Shown one piece after another: positions 1 to 11,353 of a DNA stretch of 64,000 nucleotides. Under the pieces are notes generated by a model. The model had not been told where the DNA came from. It saw only the letters and a list, made by a program, of their open reading frames with translations, and did no database searches. Source of the stretch: Acorus gramineus (Eukaryota > Streptophyta > Magnoliopsida > Acorales > Acoraceae); contig JAUJYN010000028.1 of assembly GCA_030737835.1 (NCBI GenBank), forward strand, positions 992,001 through 1,056,000, read 5' to 3'. The translations under genes and the position numbers were made by a program. Each line of letters opens with the position of its first letter. Position 1 is the first letter of the stretch.

Positions 1-2437
1 ATTCATGAAAGATGCGAAAAGCCCAAACTTCAATTTGATCCTCGAAATATGCGATACCTGGTTATGAAACAACCAGCCCATATCGAAAAGGGTGAGCAAT
101 TAACTCAGTGAATAAGCCCATTGACAAATTACTTCACGTGACAGTTATATATAAAAATAAGTTATATAAAAATCAGAATTTCTTTTAATAAATCTTTTAT
201 TTTATTAAATCGATTTAAAATCATGAACTTAAAAAAACATTTTAATGCAAGCACATGGCCCAATCCTTGGCCCACACAAGAGAAAGCATGAGGGTTAAAT
301 GATACAATCATATCTATATATAAAATAAAGTTATATTAAAAACAAGAATTTCCTTTAATAAATCAATATAAATTCATGAGCTTAAAAAAATATATATTTT
401 AAAGCAATCATGTGGCCCAATCCTTGGCCCGCGTTGTAGAAATCATGAGGTTTAAATGATATAACCGGGTCGGGTTCTGAATCGGAAGAACCGTTTCCCC
501 AAAATATGTGTGCCAAGCCCCAAGCGACTAAATCGCACAAAAAGGTCCCTCGAGGAGACGTCGGATCTAGAAGACGCTGATGGGTCGCCGCTGCCATCAC
601 TACGAGAACACCAGCACATGATGCCCCGGTTGCTGCAAACTCCAAACAAAGGAATCCGCCGCTACAAGGAATGCTTTACCACACCCCTCATCGATCTTGG
701 GACTCTTCGAGTCCTAGACCTTCCTCCCCAAAGGCGAAATACAACGGGGGGATTTATTCATGAAATATGCTATGATGTGCATCTTAATAAAATCACCTAG
801 GACTAGGTTGTCTCCACTAGTCCTAAATTTTTTTCCAAAAATATCAAAAATGATAATCCTTAATCCAAATATTATTTCAAAAACATAAGCATTAGAAAAT
901 GTATTATATTAATTCTTGAAACATGAATAGCATAATACATGCTATTTTAAATGACATAATGAATGAATTAAATCATGCAATTTTATTTAATAAAAATGCT
1001 ATTTGACCAATATGAAAAAATATCCAAATCATGCAAATTTATCACAATATAAATGCATCACATAATATAACATAAATATGATTGGCATATGAAATTCAAC
1101 GTTATAGAGCAAAAGCTCACACGAAATAAATCGATAGGCCCACTCACCTCGAATGGACCCTAGGTCCATAGAATGAAGCCCGCAACAAAATTTACAACCT
1201 AGATGAACCAAATAAATTATTAATTAAAACCTATAATTCAATCCTAGACCTAATTTCTCTAATCATAATCAATAGGTATAAATCTTTATACCCAATGAGG
1301 TAAATTTATCTCATACAAATCATACAAAAGAAAATATAATAGAACCTAAGAAGAAGATAAAAACCTACTATACCATCTAACCAAACACTAAAAGACAAAA
1401 CATAGAAAAAGACAAAAATCCAGAAAATTCAAAATAATAAAATAACAAAAATTGATAAAATAATATGAAAACACACATTTTTCTCTATAAAAATAAACTA
1501 TTAATTAGTAAAAGTTGAAAATAAATAAAATTTATCATCTACTTGTATAAATCATAACCCTAGTATGATAAATTAAAAACTCATAGTTTAATAATCTAAA
1601 CATAGATCTATTCTTTAAAATAAATGATAAATCAAAACCCTAAGTTTATGAAGACTCAAAAATCCAAATACCTAACATAGATCTAATAATAATAAATTAT
1701 AGATCAAAACCCTTGTTTTTTATAAAATCATAAGAATCTAACAACATGAACGTATATATATCAAAACTCTAATTTGATCAAAAACTAAAAATCCCATAAC
1801 ATAAAAATATATTTAACCATGAAAATAAATCAAAACCCTAATTTTATTTTTAAAAAGAAGACTTAATAACCTAAACATAAATCTAATATCACTAATAAAT
1901 AACAATAATTTAAAAGAAAATCAATAGCTAAGAAGAGTACCCCTCTCTCTCTCTCTCTCTCTGCCGAATAGGATACACAGCCACACGTATATGTTTTTTT
2001 TTTCTTTCACCCCAACATATATAATTAGATATCTAAACCTAACAAAAATTACAAACTGACCCTAGATTGTTTCAGATTTACAAATAGGTCCCTATATGAA
2101 TTACAGATAGGTCCTTGCATCTTATTACAAGAAATTCATAATTCAAAGCTAAGTCCCTGAAAATAAATAATAATGAAATCTCAAAACTTAATCTTTTGAG
2201 CTCTAAAATTTTATAAAATTGTAACCATTTAAAATCTTGAAAATCTTCGAAAGAAAATATATACAATTTTTAAAATTAACAAATAGTATTTAAAATTGCA
2301 AACTAAAATGGGCCCATAAGGATACACTAAATGGGCCAAAACTTAAAAACACACAAAATACACTAATTTTAATTCAAATATCCTATTTATATATTTAAAT
2401 CAAATATATAAATAAGAGAAAATGCACAGGTGTTACA
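1..2437 (-). mobile_element. 3' LTR of an AT-rich Ty3/gypsy-like element (fossil)
   Basis: On the minus strand this stretch starts TGTAACACCTGTGC at 2437 and is preceded by a purine run (AAAGGGGGAAGTA, plus-strand 2438-2450), the usual polypurine tract next to a 3' LTR. The far end of the LTR is not seen, so it probably continues left of the window. The sequence is AT-rich with no convincing coding region; a short block at 463-800 is richer in G and C. A CT microsatellite lies at about 1949-1972. It is unrelated in sequence to the LTR family that fills the rest of the window. Family assignment rests only on the tract and the LTR start, so the clade is open. Confidence 0.6.
145..462. repeat. 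Tandem duplication, about 160 bp unit, two copies
   Basis: The segment at about 145-303 is repeated at about 305-462. Both copies carry the order 'ttatat...aagttatat', 'agaatttc-tttaataaatc', 'catg(a/g)gcttaaaaaa', and 'tggcccaatccttggccc', then a near-identical 'atgaggtttaaatgata'. The copies differ at scattered bases and small indels, so the duplication is not recent. It lies inside the AT-rich LTR. Confidence 0.75.
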
Positions 2438-2450
2438 TACTTCCCCCTTT
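2438..2450 (-). other. Polypurine tract
   Basis: Read on the minus strand the sequence is AAAGGGGGAAGTA directly before TGTAACACC. In LTR retrotransposons such a purine run primes plus-strand DNA synthesis and abuts the 3' LTR. It fixes the orientation of the element at the left edge of the window as minus. Confidence 0.65.
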
Positions 2451-4646
2451 AGGAATTTAGTCCTCTAAATTCAGGGGAGAACACAAAATAAAAGATATAT
2501 GACATCTAATGATAACAATCATCCAATCAATAGTTGTAAGAGTAGCCTTACAATTCTAACTCATAACAACATCAATACAATCATTTTACTAGTAAGGTCA
2601 CACGTCCGTATAATACCTAACAAGCACAATAATATAGAAAATGGTATAAGAATCCAACTTATATCCTACAAATAATCAAACAAATGTACATCCATACAAT
2701 AATTGTATAAGTCAGCTTACAAGTCCGACTCATACCTAACAAGCTCAATAATATATATAAAAAAATGGTATAAGATTCTAACTTATACCTCACAAACAAT
2801 ATTCAATCGAATGCACAAACAAAACTATCAATGCTTGCATTAAGTTTCAACAAATATCAATACAGGTGACATATAAATCATACAATAAAATAACCATATA
2901 AATCAGATCCACAATTCTTCTGCTGTGCTACTCTGCTAGTGATCCAAATCACATGTGGATGAACTTATACATCACAAACAATGACAACAATCATTTACAA
3001 TAATTAAATGTATAGGTCAAATCCACCCATGCTTCACATCATAGGTGTTATAACTCATATAACATAAGCAATGGCAAACAATACAATAAAAATATACAAG
3101 TCAAGCTCACCCATGTCCCATACCATGGGTGATTCGATTTGTACGGAACAAGCAAAGACATTACAAGCAACCAAATGCATAAGCCAAGCCCACCTATGTC
3201 CCATACCATAGGTGGTCCAACTAATACAATGCAAACATTGACAATAGCAAAAACAATCACGTCAAACAATTTCATACATAATTGTACAAGTTAGGCTCAT
3301 CTACGTCCCATACCATAAATGATCAAACTTGTACCGTCAACATAGGGGCAATAATAATGACAACAAGATGAAACTAAAGATATTTACAATATTTAGAATT
3401 TATCTATATAAGAAAACCATCTGCTGACATGGACATTCATGGATTGATTGAACCATCTGTGACATTATACAAAACGTGAAAAGCATCCTAATAAAATTGT
3501 GGGTACATGGCCATATTGAACAATTTGAAAATATCAGTTGTTAAGATATGCCTCTCATGTGAGCATGCTTCAACGTATATTTAGTATGAGCTATCATCCA
3601 CCACATATGCTCTTACATAGAATATCCACTAATAAGAATGCAAATCCTATATGCATCAATCCTAATTGACCCAACTCATCCTAGGCTTCAAAGGAATACT
3701 CCATATTGGCTTATCTTGATGCTCTAAGAAAATAATAATTTACAATGAACCAAAATAACTAAGCTCTGTAAGATAGGGTATCCAAAAACTCAGGTGGGAT
3801 ATCCTAAGACCCAATAATGCAATCTAAAGTCTTAAAAATATAGCTAGATTGATATGCGTGCTAAATGCACATGAACCTGAATTTACAAGATATAATATCG
3901 AAATGCATAGCATAATGTAGAAAAGTAATTAGCATATTAAATATTGTATATATAAAATAAAACCTTCATGATAAACACGTATAAATAATGTATTAAAAGA
4001 ATTTAAAGCTCATTCCATTTAATATATAGCACAATCAATTTGTAAACCATGTAAAATATATATATAGTTACGTTGCAAAAAAAAAAAAAAAAACGTAACA
4101 AATATGTAGAGAGTTGAATTAAGAAAGATCTAGTAATATCTTTATTTTTGAATTATTAAGATTTGAATATATCGATATGATTTACTTAAATTTGACTTTG
4201 AAAACTAAAAATATAATTACAATTTATATAAATATGATTTGAAATCTTTCATTTAAATAAATAAATAAACATGAGTAACCGCTAAATTTATGGCAAGGTA
4301 AAAACGTGTATATATATATAAAAATTTGGGTCACTTCCCCTTTAATAAGAAATCAATAGATTTAGGCTCTAGGGTAACCAAAATAATCAAATGATTTTTT
4401 TTTTATATATAGACCAATATAATCTCCTTAGGATGATCAAACTTAAGTCCTAAACTTCACAGGCTAACCAAGCTTAGGCTTACGGAAAATCAAGAATAAG
4501 ATCGATAGAAGACACAATATCATGATCAGGAGAAGACATGACAATTAATTTGGAAATACCTCAAGAAATTCAAATACAATAAGAGTGTCATTGACTAAGG
4601 CCTTCAAATTGTAGTCGCATCCATGATAAGGGCTAGATATCCTTAT
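2451..4646 (-). mobile_element. Non-coding internal remains of the left-edge element
   Basis: This AT-rich stretch lies on the internal side of the polypurine tract. I see no gag, protease, reverse transcriptase or integrase sequence and no host gene in it. It contains two imperfect copies of a 'cataccta-acaag...ataatata' unit at about 2600-2800, a series of short hairpin repeats at 3024-3321, and a homopolymeric A run at about 4077-4094. Non-coding spacer between pol and the 3' LTR, or a non-autonomous interior, would both fit. Confidence 0.45.
3024..3321. repeat. Four spaced 24-bp hairpin repeats
   Basis: Four related 24-bp units lie at 3024-3047, 3108-3131, 3191-3214 and 3298-3321, spaced 84, 83 and 107 bp. 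The second pairs CACCCATG with CATGGGTG around TCCCATAC. The third pairs CACCTATG with CATAGGTG around the same loop, a compensatory change. The first is near-perfect and the fourth is decayed. Each is preceded by a 'tgtacaagtcaagctc'-like stretch, so the whole is a degenerate tandem array of about 85 bp. Confidence 0.75.
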
Positions 4647-4699
4647 CATTTAGTGTATCCTTATGGGCCCATTTTAGTTTGTAATTTTAAATACTATTT
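4647..4699 (+). repeat. Inverted 53-bp copy of part of the left-edge LTR
   Basis: About 53 bp here (tttagtgtatccttatgggc and onward) match the reverse complement of 2279-2331 almost perfectly. This places a piece of the left-edge LTR in the opposite orientation, directly against the start of the next LTR fragment at about 4699. It marks a rearranged junction rather than a clean insertion. Confidence 0.7.
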
Positions 4700-6548
4700 G
4701 TTATGGCTGTTCCAGTGAAGCATGCGCAGAATTTCTGGTCAAAGGGCGACTAGGTCATTTCTCCTTTAGATATTTGTGATAAATATATCTCTCTCTCTCC
4801 CCTCCCAAATCCCCACGACAACCTCTGCTGACCTCTCTTTCTCTCCTTCACAAGCCCCCCTAAGTGTTTGATATAATGTTTCAAAGAGATGGTGAAGGAG
4901 ATGGTGAAGAAGTACGTGTAGGTTTTGTTGTTTGTTGTTGATCTCCTCTCTCTCAAGCTCCCTTTTCATGATTCCCCCCCCCCCCCTTATTTTTCAGCCA
5001 AGGAGGAGGCTGAGGAGAGGCCGAGGAGATGGTGGTGGTGGTGGCGGTTGAGGTGGTCGCGGGTGCATCGAGGGCCCCCGAACCTCCCCCTTTTGTTCCC
5101 CTCCAAGGTGTGCTCCTCCCCTTCTTTTCTTGGTTTTTATGGCTTAAGGGGTTGTGGGAAAGTCATGCATGCTAGGTAGATGGGTTAGGGTGTGTGTGAG
5201 GGGTTGGGGAGGGTTAAAATGAGGTTAGGACGGGCTGGGTGCGCACTGGCAGGCGTAGTCGGGCGCGCAGACGCGCGCGGGTGCGCGCGGGTGCTGGCTC
5301 GAGCGGGGGTGAGCGCGGGCGGCAGTGCGCCTGGGCATGTGCCTGGGTGCGGGGCAGGGGACCAGTGCGCGTTCTCGGGCGTGCGCGGGGTGCTGCGCGA
5401 GGGCGCGGGCTGGACGTGCAGTGTGCGCGGGCGCGCCCGAGCGTGCGCGTGCGTGTGGCAGCGCGTCTGGGCGTGCGGGCAGGCATGCGGCAGTGCGCCG
5501 ATGATGCTGGGGCGTGCGCGGGGTGCTGCGCGAGGGGCGCGGGATGGTTGTGCAGTGCGCGCGGGCGCGTGTGTGCAGCAGCGAGTCTGGGCGCGCGGGC
5601 AGGCGCTCGGCAGTGCGCCGAGGGTGCTGGGGTGCGTGCGTGCATGCGCATTCGTGCGTGCGCATGCGGGGGGCCATGCGTGTGGCTGCCCGAGGGTTCG
5701 GGTAGGTGTCGGGGCACTCGGACTCGCGTGCGTACGTGCGTGCTCGCATGCCTGCAAGCCCGTATGCATGCTTGTCCGAGTATTGGGTATTTCTAATCAT
5801 TTCTATGTGTAAATTGTGTTGTTTCTCACCAGTTGGATGCCCCTACCTTGTAGATCTCGTCGGATGGGATGCGCGAGGTCCCGGGTCATAAGGTGAGTGG
5901 TTTGATTCCAATCCCCCCCCTCTCTAGGGATGCGCTCGACCCGCATAGACGCGCGTCGCGCATCGATGGGGCCCCCTAACTAATATGTAGATGTTTTGCA
6001 TGCTAGGGATATACATCCATATATCATGTATAGCGGCCTATGCATGCCTAGACACCTTGCCTCGACCTATGCATGTTCCCATTTAGTTTAACTTATTTAA
6101 ATCAAATGCGAGCATATGGTTATTAGCATGCCTTAGAGAATATTATAACCTCGTTGTTATAATATGTGTCTCCCCGCATCTTAGTTATGCGCCCTGGAGG
6201 AATTCTTGTGAATTCATGACATTAGAAATGTTAGGAAGCGTTGTCGACGGATCCAAGAGGATCGCATGCGTATGGGTAGGCTGTTCTCTTTCCTTCGTTG
6301 GATCCGTGTAGTACAGCCCTGGCGTTAGATAGGCTGTCCTGACAGAGGGCTCCCATCTGTAGGTACCTCCGATGCATCGGACTGTGCTGATCGTGGGAGT
6401 ATACCAGGTAAGCTACGGAGCGGAGAGAGGCTACCGGTGGACCAAGGGTGAATAGCAGTCTAGTCAGTCCCGAAAGACCCATGTCACCCCCTTGAGGGTG
6501 AGGGTGAGGGTGAGGGTGTGGTGGGTCGGCGATGTTACGACCCACTAG

Positions 6549-9500
6549 TGTCACGCCCCAGGGCGGCCGTCCCCGGGACGCGGCAAGTGTATATATGATA
6601 TCAGTAAACAGGAGATCAATAATATACTCATACAACAACTAAAATGACAACACAGATAAAAGCAGGGCTGACATAATATATACACCAAATGCGGAAGCTA
6701 AAAAGACCGAATCTGTAATCAAAATATACTACAGACTCGATACATAATCATATGTCCTGTGGGAGCCAACATGTCCATATATACACAAATAAAATCCATA
6801 CAACATCCAACTAGGTGCCCAAGCACAGAGATATATACATACAACTGAGAGAAGGGTGCTGATGGCCTCAAAACTCGAGGGACGTGGCGCTACTCCGCTA
6901 CTGGTGTAGTCGCTCGGGATGCTCCTCCGCCAAGTCCTCCTCAGTGCTCACTGAAAAAGATTTGATGCGAGGGGTGAGCCACACGCTCAGTGAATAGCAC
7001 AACCCATGCATACAGTTCATATTAACCACATTTATTAATTTTCTAGCCCCAAAGTGGCATAAATATCACAAATCCGGGGGTTCATCACATCGCCGAACCC
7101 CATACCCTCACCCTCACCCTCACCCTCAATAGGTGACCTAGGATGTTGGGACTTAATGGGCGGATAATCATCCATACACAATCATGTGGGTCGTCGCATC
7201 GCCGGCCCACCATACTCTCACCCTCACCTCTCAACAGGTGACCTAGGCTCTTGGGACTGACTAGGCTGTTGGTCACCCTCGGTCCACCGATAGTCTCTCC
7301 CCACTCCGTAGGTCGTTTGGCCACTCCCACGTTCGGCGCAGTCCTTCTACCAAATCAGGAGGCGCCTACTGATGGAAGCCCCTGCACGGGACAACCTTTC
7401 CAACGCCGGGGTAGTCTCTACACGGATCCAACGGAGGGAACAGAACAGCCTATCCATCGCATATGATCCACTCGGATCCGCTGACAGCACATCTCTACAA
7501 CTCTAATGTCTTGAATTCCTCTGAATTCCACCAGCGCGCATAACCAGGATGCGGGGAAATAAATAAGACATACATGGGGAAAAGAGACCTTGGGAGGGTA
7601 ACCTGAGGTCCCGATGTAGGATATCCGACAACCAAACGAGGAACACGGAGTACCCTAACCCGGGTCTCAATGTTAACCTCGCAAGGCCCCCTTATATTCC
7701 CAAACCATGCTATCAATATTAAAGCTTGCATTTAATTAAATAAATCAAACTAATAGGACGCATGCACAGGTCGGGCTTTCCTAGCATGATAACGGGGTGA
7801 CATGATACACGGCTCATGCACAAATCCTAAGGGTGCAAGTCCCTAACATACAAGTCTAGGGTGGCATGCATTCTACACACACACATCATGCTTACATGGA
7901 TTTTAACAAATCAGTTAATACTAACTATGTGCCCCAGGGGAGGACGGTACACACCCAAAGGCATGTAGCGCCTCCCAAACTGGCTTGGGTTGTCCCACTC
8001 ACCAGAAGTCGGGTCGACGCGCGACCGTCCGTCGAGATCTGCAAGACAGGATATCAACTGGGTGAGTATAATCCACAATTACCCCAAAATACACAAAACA
8101 TACACATAAACACCCAACACTCGGGCAAACGTGCATACGACCCGCACGCACGCTAGCCCGAGCACTCCGGCAACCACCCGCACGGCCGGCAACCACCCGC
8201 ACGGCCACCCCGACCGCCCGGGTGCACCGCCGCGCCTCAGCCCACGTACCCCGCGCCCCGTCGGGCCCCTGCCCGCCGCCTGGACACGCTGCCGAACCTC
8301 CCGGGTGCACCGCGCGCCCCCTGCGCCCCAGCGCAGCCGCCCGCGCACACCCCGCACGCCCCGCGCCGGCCCGCGAGCACCCCGCACGCCCCGCGCGCAG
8401 CGTCTCACCCCGCGCACACCCCGCGCGCACCACCGCCGCTTCGCCGTGCCCCGCGTGCACCACAGCCGCCTCACCGCGCCCCGCGCGCACCACCACTACC
8501 TCGCCGCGCCCCCGCGCGCACCCTGCACGACCTCCCGCACGCACTGCCCTCGGCCATCACCCCCAGCACCCGCACGCCCAGCACCCCAACCCATCCAGCA
8601 CGCCCAGCACGCACTCCACGCGCATCGACCGCTCGCACATCTCCCCGCACCAGCCGCTCGACCAGCCCTTGCACCAGCCGCGCGACCAGCTCCTCGCGCA
8701 CAGCACCCGCACGCCCAGCACGACCAGCACGCACGCCCTGCACGCCCGCGCACAGCACGCCCTGCACGCGCGCTCTGCTGGTCACCAGTTCCCCCGAGCG
8801 CACCCCGCACGCCCGCGCGTGCCCAGCCTGCTGTGCTGCTGCCGCTGCTGCCTGCTGCCCGAATCAGAACCCCCACTGCCCCGAGCACCTCCACCACCCA
8901 CCCAATGACCTCCGACGGCCTCCCACAGCCGCCGACCACCTCCCAAACACAAAAACCCCCTCCTAGCAAGCATCTAAGCATGAAAAAGAGGGAAAGAGAG
9001 CTTACCAAGGGGGAGGAAGAGGTGACCGGGTGCTCTCCGCGCACCGAAACCTTTCTCAAAGGCCCTCCTACGCCCGGATCTCCCCCGGCCTTCAAAACGG
9101 CCCAAAACAGAGGAGAAAGAGGGGAGGATGGGAAGGCTAGACTCGTCGGAAATGGGATTTTAAGGCATCGGGGTGTAGATCGGGACCCGATCTACACTTC
9201 TTGTGCTTTAGGTTTTTGGGTTTGAGGGGTCTAAGGGCTTCAAAAGGGAGAAAAAGGAGAGAGAGGAGAGAGGGGATGAGTTGGTAGGGATGATGAATAG
9301 TGATTTCAAAATTAGATTACACATATATATAGTGAGCGACTTAAAAACCCAGATACGCCCCGAAACTGCGAAATTTCGAAAACGTTACTGGAATTCGATG
9401 AAATTTTCGTGAGTGGCTTAAAGTGGCACCAGGACACATAATATGCAGTTAGATTTTCAATCGGAGTCCTCTAGCTCAGGACGATAGCTAACAGTCCAAA

Positions 9501-9583
9501 ACGATCGAAAAACGAAAAAAACTCAAAAACTACCAAACTGCTCCAATGGTTACCAACAAGCCAAAAGTGACACATATATAACA
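6549..9583 (-). mobile_element. Solo LTR, dominant family (3,035 bp), TSD ACTAG
   Basis: Read on the plus strand it begins TGTCACGCCCCAGGG and ends CACATATATAACA, the inverted ends of the dominant LTR. The 5-bp duplication ACTAG flanks it exactly (6544-6548 and 9584-9588). Inside, in minus-strand order, are the TATA-like sequence (about 9320-9340), the palindrome (9173-9197), the GC-rich block (about 8130-8870), the splice-bordered block (about 8010-8045), the hairpin (about 7940-7975) and two G-rich modules (about 7075-7260). No internal region is present. The perfect TSD marks it as a single insertion later reduced to one LTR. Confidence 0.9.
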
Positions 9584-9999
9584 ACTAGCTTATGTAGTTA
9601 CTTGTTATATATGTGTCACTTTTAACCTGCTGGTAACCGTTGGAGCGTTCTGGCAGTTTTTCGTTTTTTTCGGTTTTCGATCGGAACCGCTAATTTTTGG
9701 ACTGTTAGCTATCGTCCTGAGTTAGAGGACTCCGATTGGAAATCTAACTGCATATTTGGTGTCCTGGTGCCATTTTAGGCCTCTCACAAAAATTTCATCG
9801 AATTCCGGCAACGTTTCTAAAATTTCACAGTTCCGGGGCGTATCCGGGTATTTTAAGTGACTTGCTATATAAATGAAATCTAAAATTAGATTGCCACTAT
9901 TCATCATCCCTACTAAATGAAATCTCTCTCTCCCCTCTCTCCTTTTCTTTGATTTGAGCCCCTTAGAGCCCTCAAACCCAAAAACCTAAAGCATAGAAA

Positions 10000-10024
10000 G
10001 TGTAGATCGGGTCCCGATCTACAC
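10000..10024. promoter_or_regulatory. Conserved LTR palindrome (reference copy)
   Basis: GTGTAGATCGGG is followed by one base and then its exact complement, a 12-bp perfect dyad. It sits about 400 bp into the LTR and about 130 bp after a TATA box, so it should lie in the transcribed leader. The same dyad is intact at 9173-9197, 21861-21885, 42953-42977 and 57360-57384, near-intact at 37220-37244 and 53426-53450, and shortened at about 26650. It could be a protein-binding dyad or an RNA kissing-loop or hairpin element. Confidence 0.8.
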
Positions 10025-11255
10025 CCCGGTGCTTTCAAATCTGGATTCCGGCCTACCTAGCCTTTCCATCTGCCCTCTCTTCTCCTCAGATCCGAGCCAT
10101 TTCGGAGGTGGGAGTAGATCCCGGCATTGGAGGCCTTTGGGGAAAGGTTTTGGTGCGCGGAGAGCTACCGAACATCCTTCCTTTCCCTTGGTAAGCCCTT
10201 CTTCCTCTCTTTTCTTGCTTAGATGTATGTTAGGAGGGTAGATTTGAGGTTGGATGGTGGTCGGCGGCGGTGGGTGGCCGTCGGAGGGCTGTGGGGGTGG
10301 TCGGAGGCCATTGGGGTGGCTAGTGGTAGAGGGTGGTTGCTCAGGCAGGCGGGTAGGCAGTCCCGGGCAGGGAGGTTAGCTGCCCCGGGTAGGCTGGGAG
10401 CAGGCGCACCAGGTTGCCGGGCGCGCGAGCGCGTGTACGCCGGCGTGCGCTCGGGGGGTGCAGGGGGTGGCATGCGCGCAGGTGGGCTGGGCGGCAGGCG
10501 TGCTGGGCAGGAGGTGCTCGGGCATCAGGCGAGCAGTGCCGGGCATGCAGGCGAGCGGTGCTCGGGCCACTCGGTGATGCGCGCAGGCAGGTAGCGCGGG
10601 CAGCAGCGCGGGTAGGCTGGCAGGCGCGTTGGGCGCGTGTTGCTAGGCGCGCTGGGCACGTGTTGCGCTGGCGTGCGCGTGGGCGCTGGGTGAGGGTCGC
10701 GGGTGCTAGGCGCTAAGCGCTGGGAGCTGGTCGCGGGTGCTGAGCGCTGGGCGCTGGGCGCCGCAGAGGAGCATGCGCGTGGGGCGCTGGGCAGAGGCAT
10801 AGGCGTGCGCGCGGTGAGGAGGGCAGTGGGTGCGAGCGGGTGGTGTGCGCGTGGTGCGCGCGGGGCGAGGCTGGTGGTGCGCGCGGGGCGAGGCGCTGGA
10901 CGCGCGGGGAGTGTGGTGTGCTCGCGGGTCAGCGCGGGGCGTGCGGGGTGCGCGCGGGCTGCTGCGGCGGGGCGCAATGGGCGCGCGGCGCACCGGGTGG
11001 CTCGGCTGCGGGTCCAGGCGTGTGGGCAGGGGTCCGACAGTGCGCCTGGGTGCGCGGGCTGAGGCGCGGCGGCGCGTCCGGGGGCGGGTGGCCGTGCGGG
11101 TGGTTGCCGTGGGTTCGGGAGTGAGTCGGGGTGCACGGGCTAACGTGCGTACGGGCCGTATGTACGTTTGCCCGAGTGTTGGATTCTTTCGGTGTATTTT
11201 GAGTATTTTGATGTATTTGTGTATTTAACTCACCGTATAAATGCCTGTCTTGCAG

Positions 11256-11291
11256 ATCTTGACGGACGGTCGCGCGACGACCCGGATTCCG
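11256..11291 (+). other. 36-nt block with splice-like borders, conserved in LTRs (reference copy)
   Basis: The block begins after TGTCTTGCAG, preceded by 'ttaactcacc' (branch-point-like), and ends before GTGAGTGGG, so it has an acceptor and a donor of textbook form. The arrangement recurs in every complete LTR of the family (for example at about 16394, 21236, 23210, 38436, 45393, 47505 and 54443, and inverted at about 8010, 25125, 50480 and 56105). Length is nearly constant and many differences between copies fall at every third base. It may be a tiny exon of the LTR leader transcript. Confidence 0.55.
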
Positions 11292-11318
11292 GTGAGTGGG
11301 ACAATCCAACCCAGTAGT

Positions 11319-11353
11319 GAGGCGTTATACGCATTTGGGCGTATACCGACCTC
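11319..11353 (+). other. Two-stem hairpin conserved in LTRs (reference copy)
   Basis: An inner stem TATACGC/GCGTATA and an outer stem GAGG/CCTC enclose a 6-nt loop. In other copies both stems change in a paired way: inner TACATGC/GCGTGTA (23280-23299) or ATGCAC/GTGCAT (16467-16484); outer GGGAGG/CCTCCC (16455-16493, 23271-23309) or GAGAGG/CCTCTC (about 38500, 45455). Paired change at separate positions supports a conserved RNA fold. Confidence 0.75.

Noticed and set aside
2600-3330. A CRISPR-like array of spaced repeats
   Set aside because: The repeats are degenerate, the spacers are related to each other, and the DNA is plant nuclear transposon sequence.
5185-5812. Long overlapping open frames on both strands (about 160-200 residues) in the GC-rich block
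   Set aside because: The sequence is low-complexity (GCG/TGC/CGG runs), frames are open on both strands at once, and similar frames occur in every LTR copy of the family. This is a base-composition effect.
8131-9225. A 364-residue open frame rich in Pro, Ala, Arg and His
   Set aside because: It runs antisense through an LTR, has only low-complexity residues, and ends in LTR leader sequence. The same holds for the long frames at 25306-26446, 37464-38375, 44565-45348, 53442-54350 and 56245-57327.
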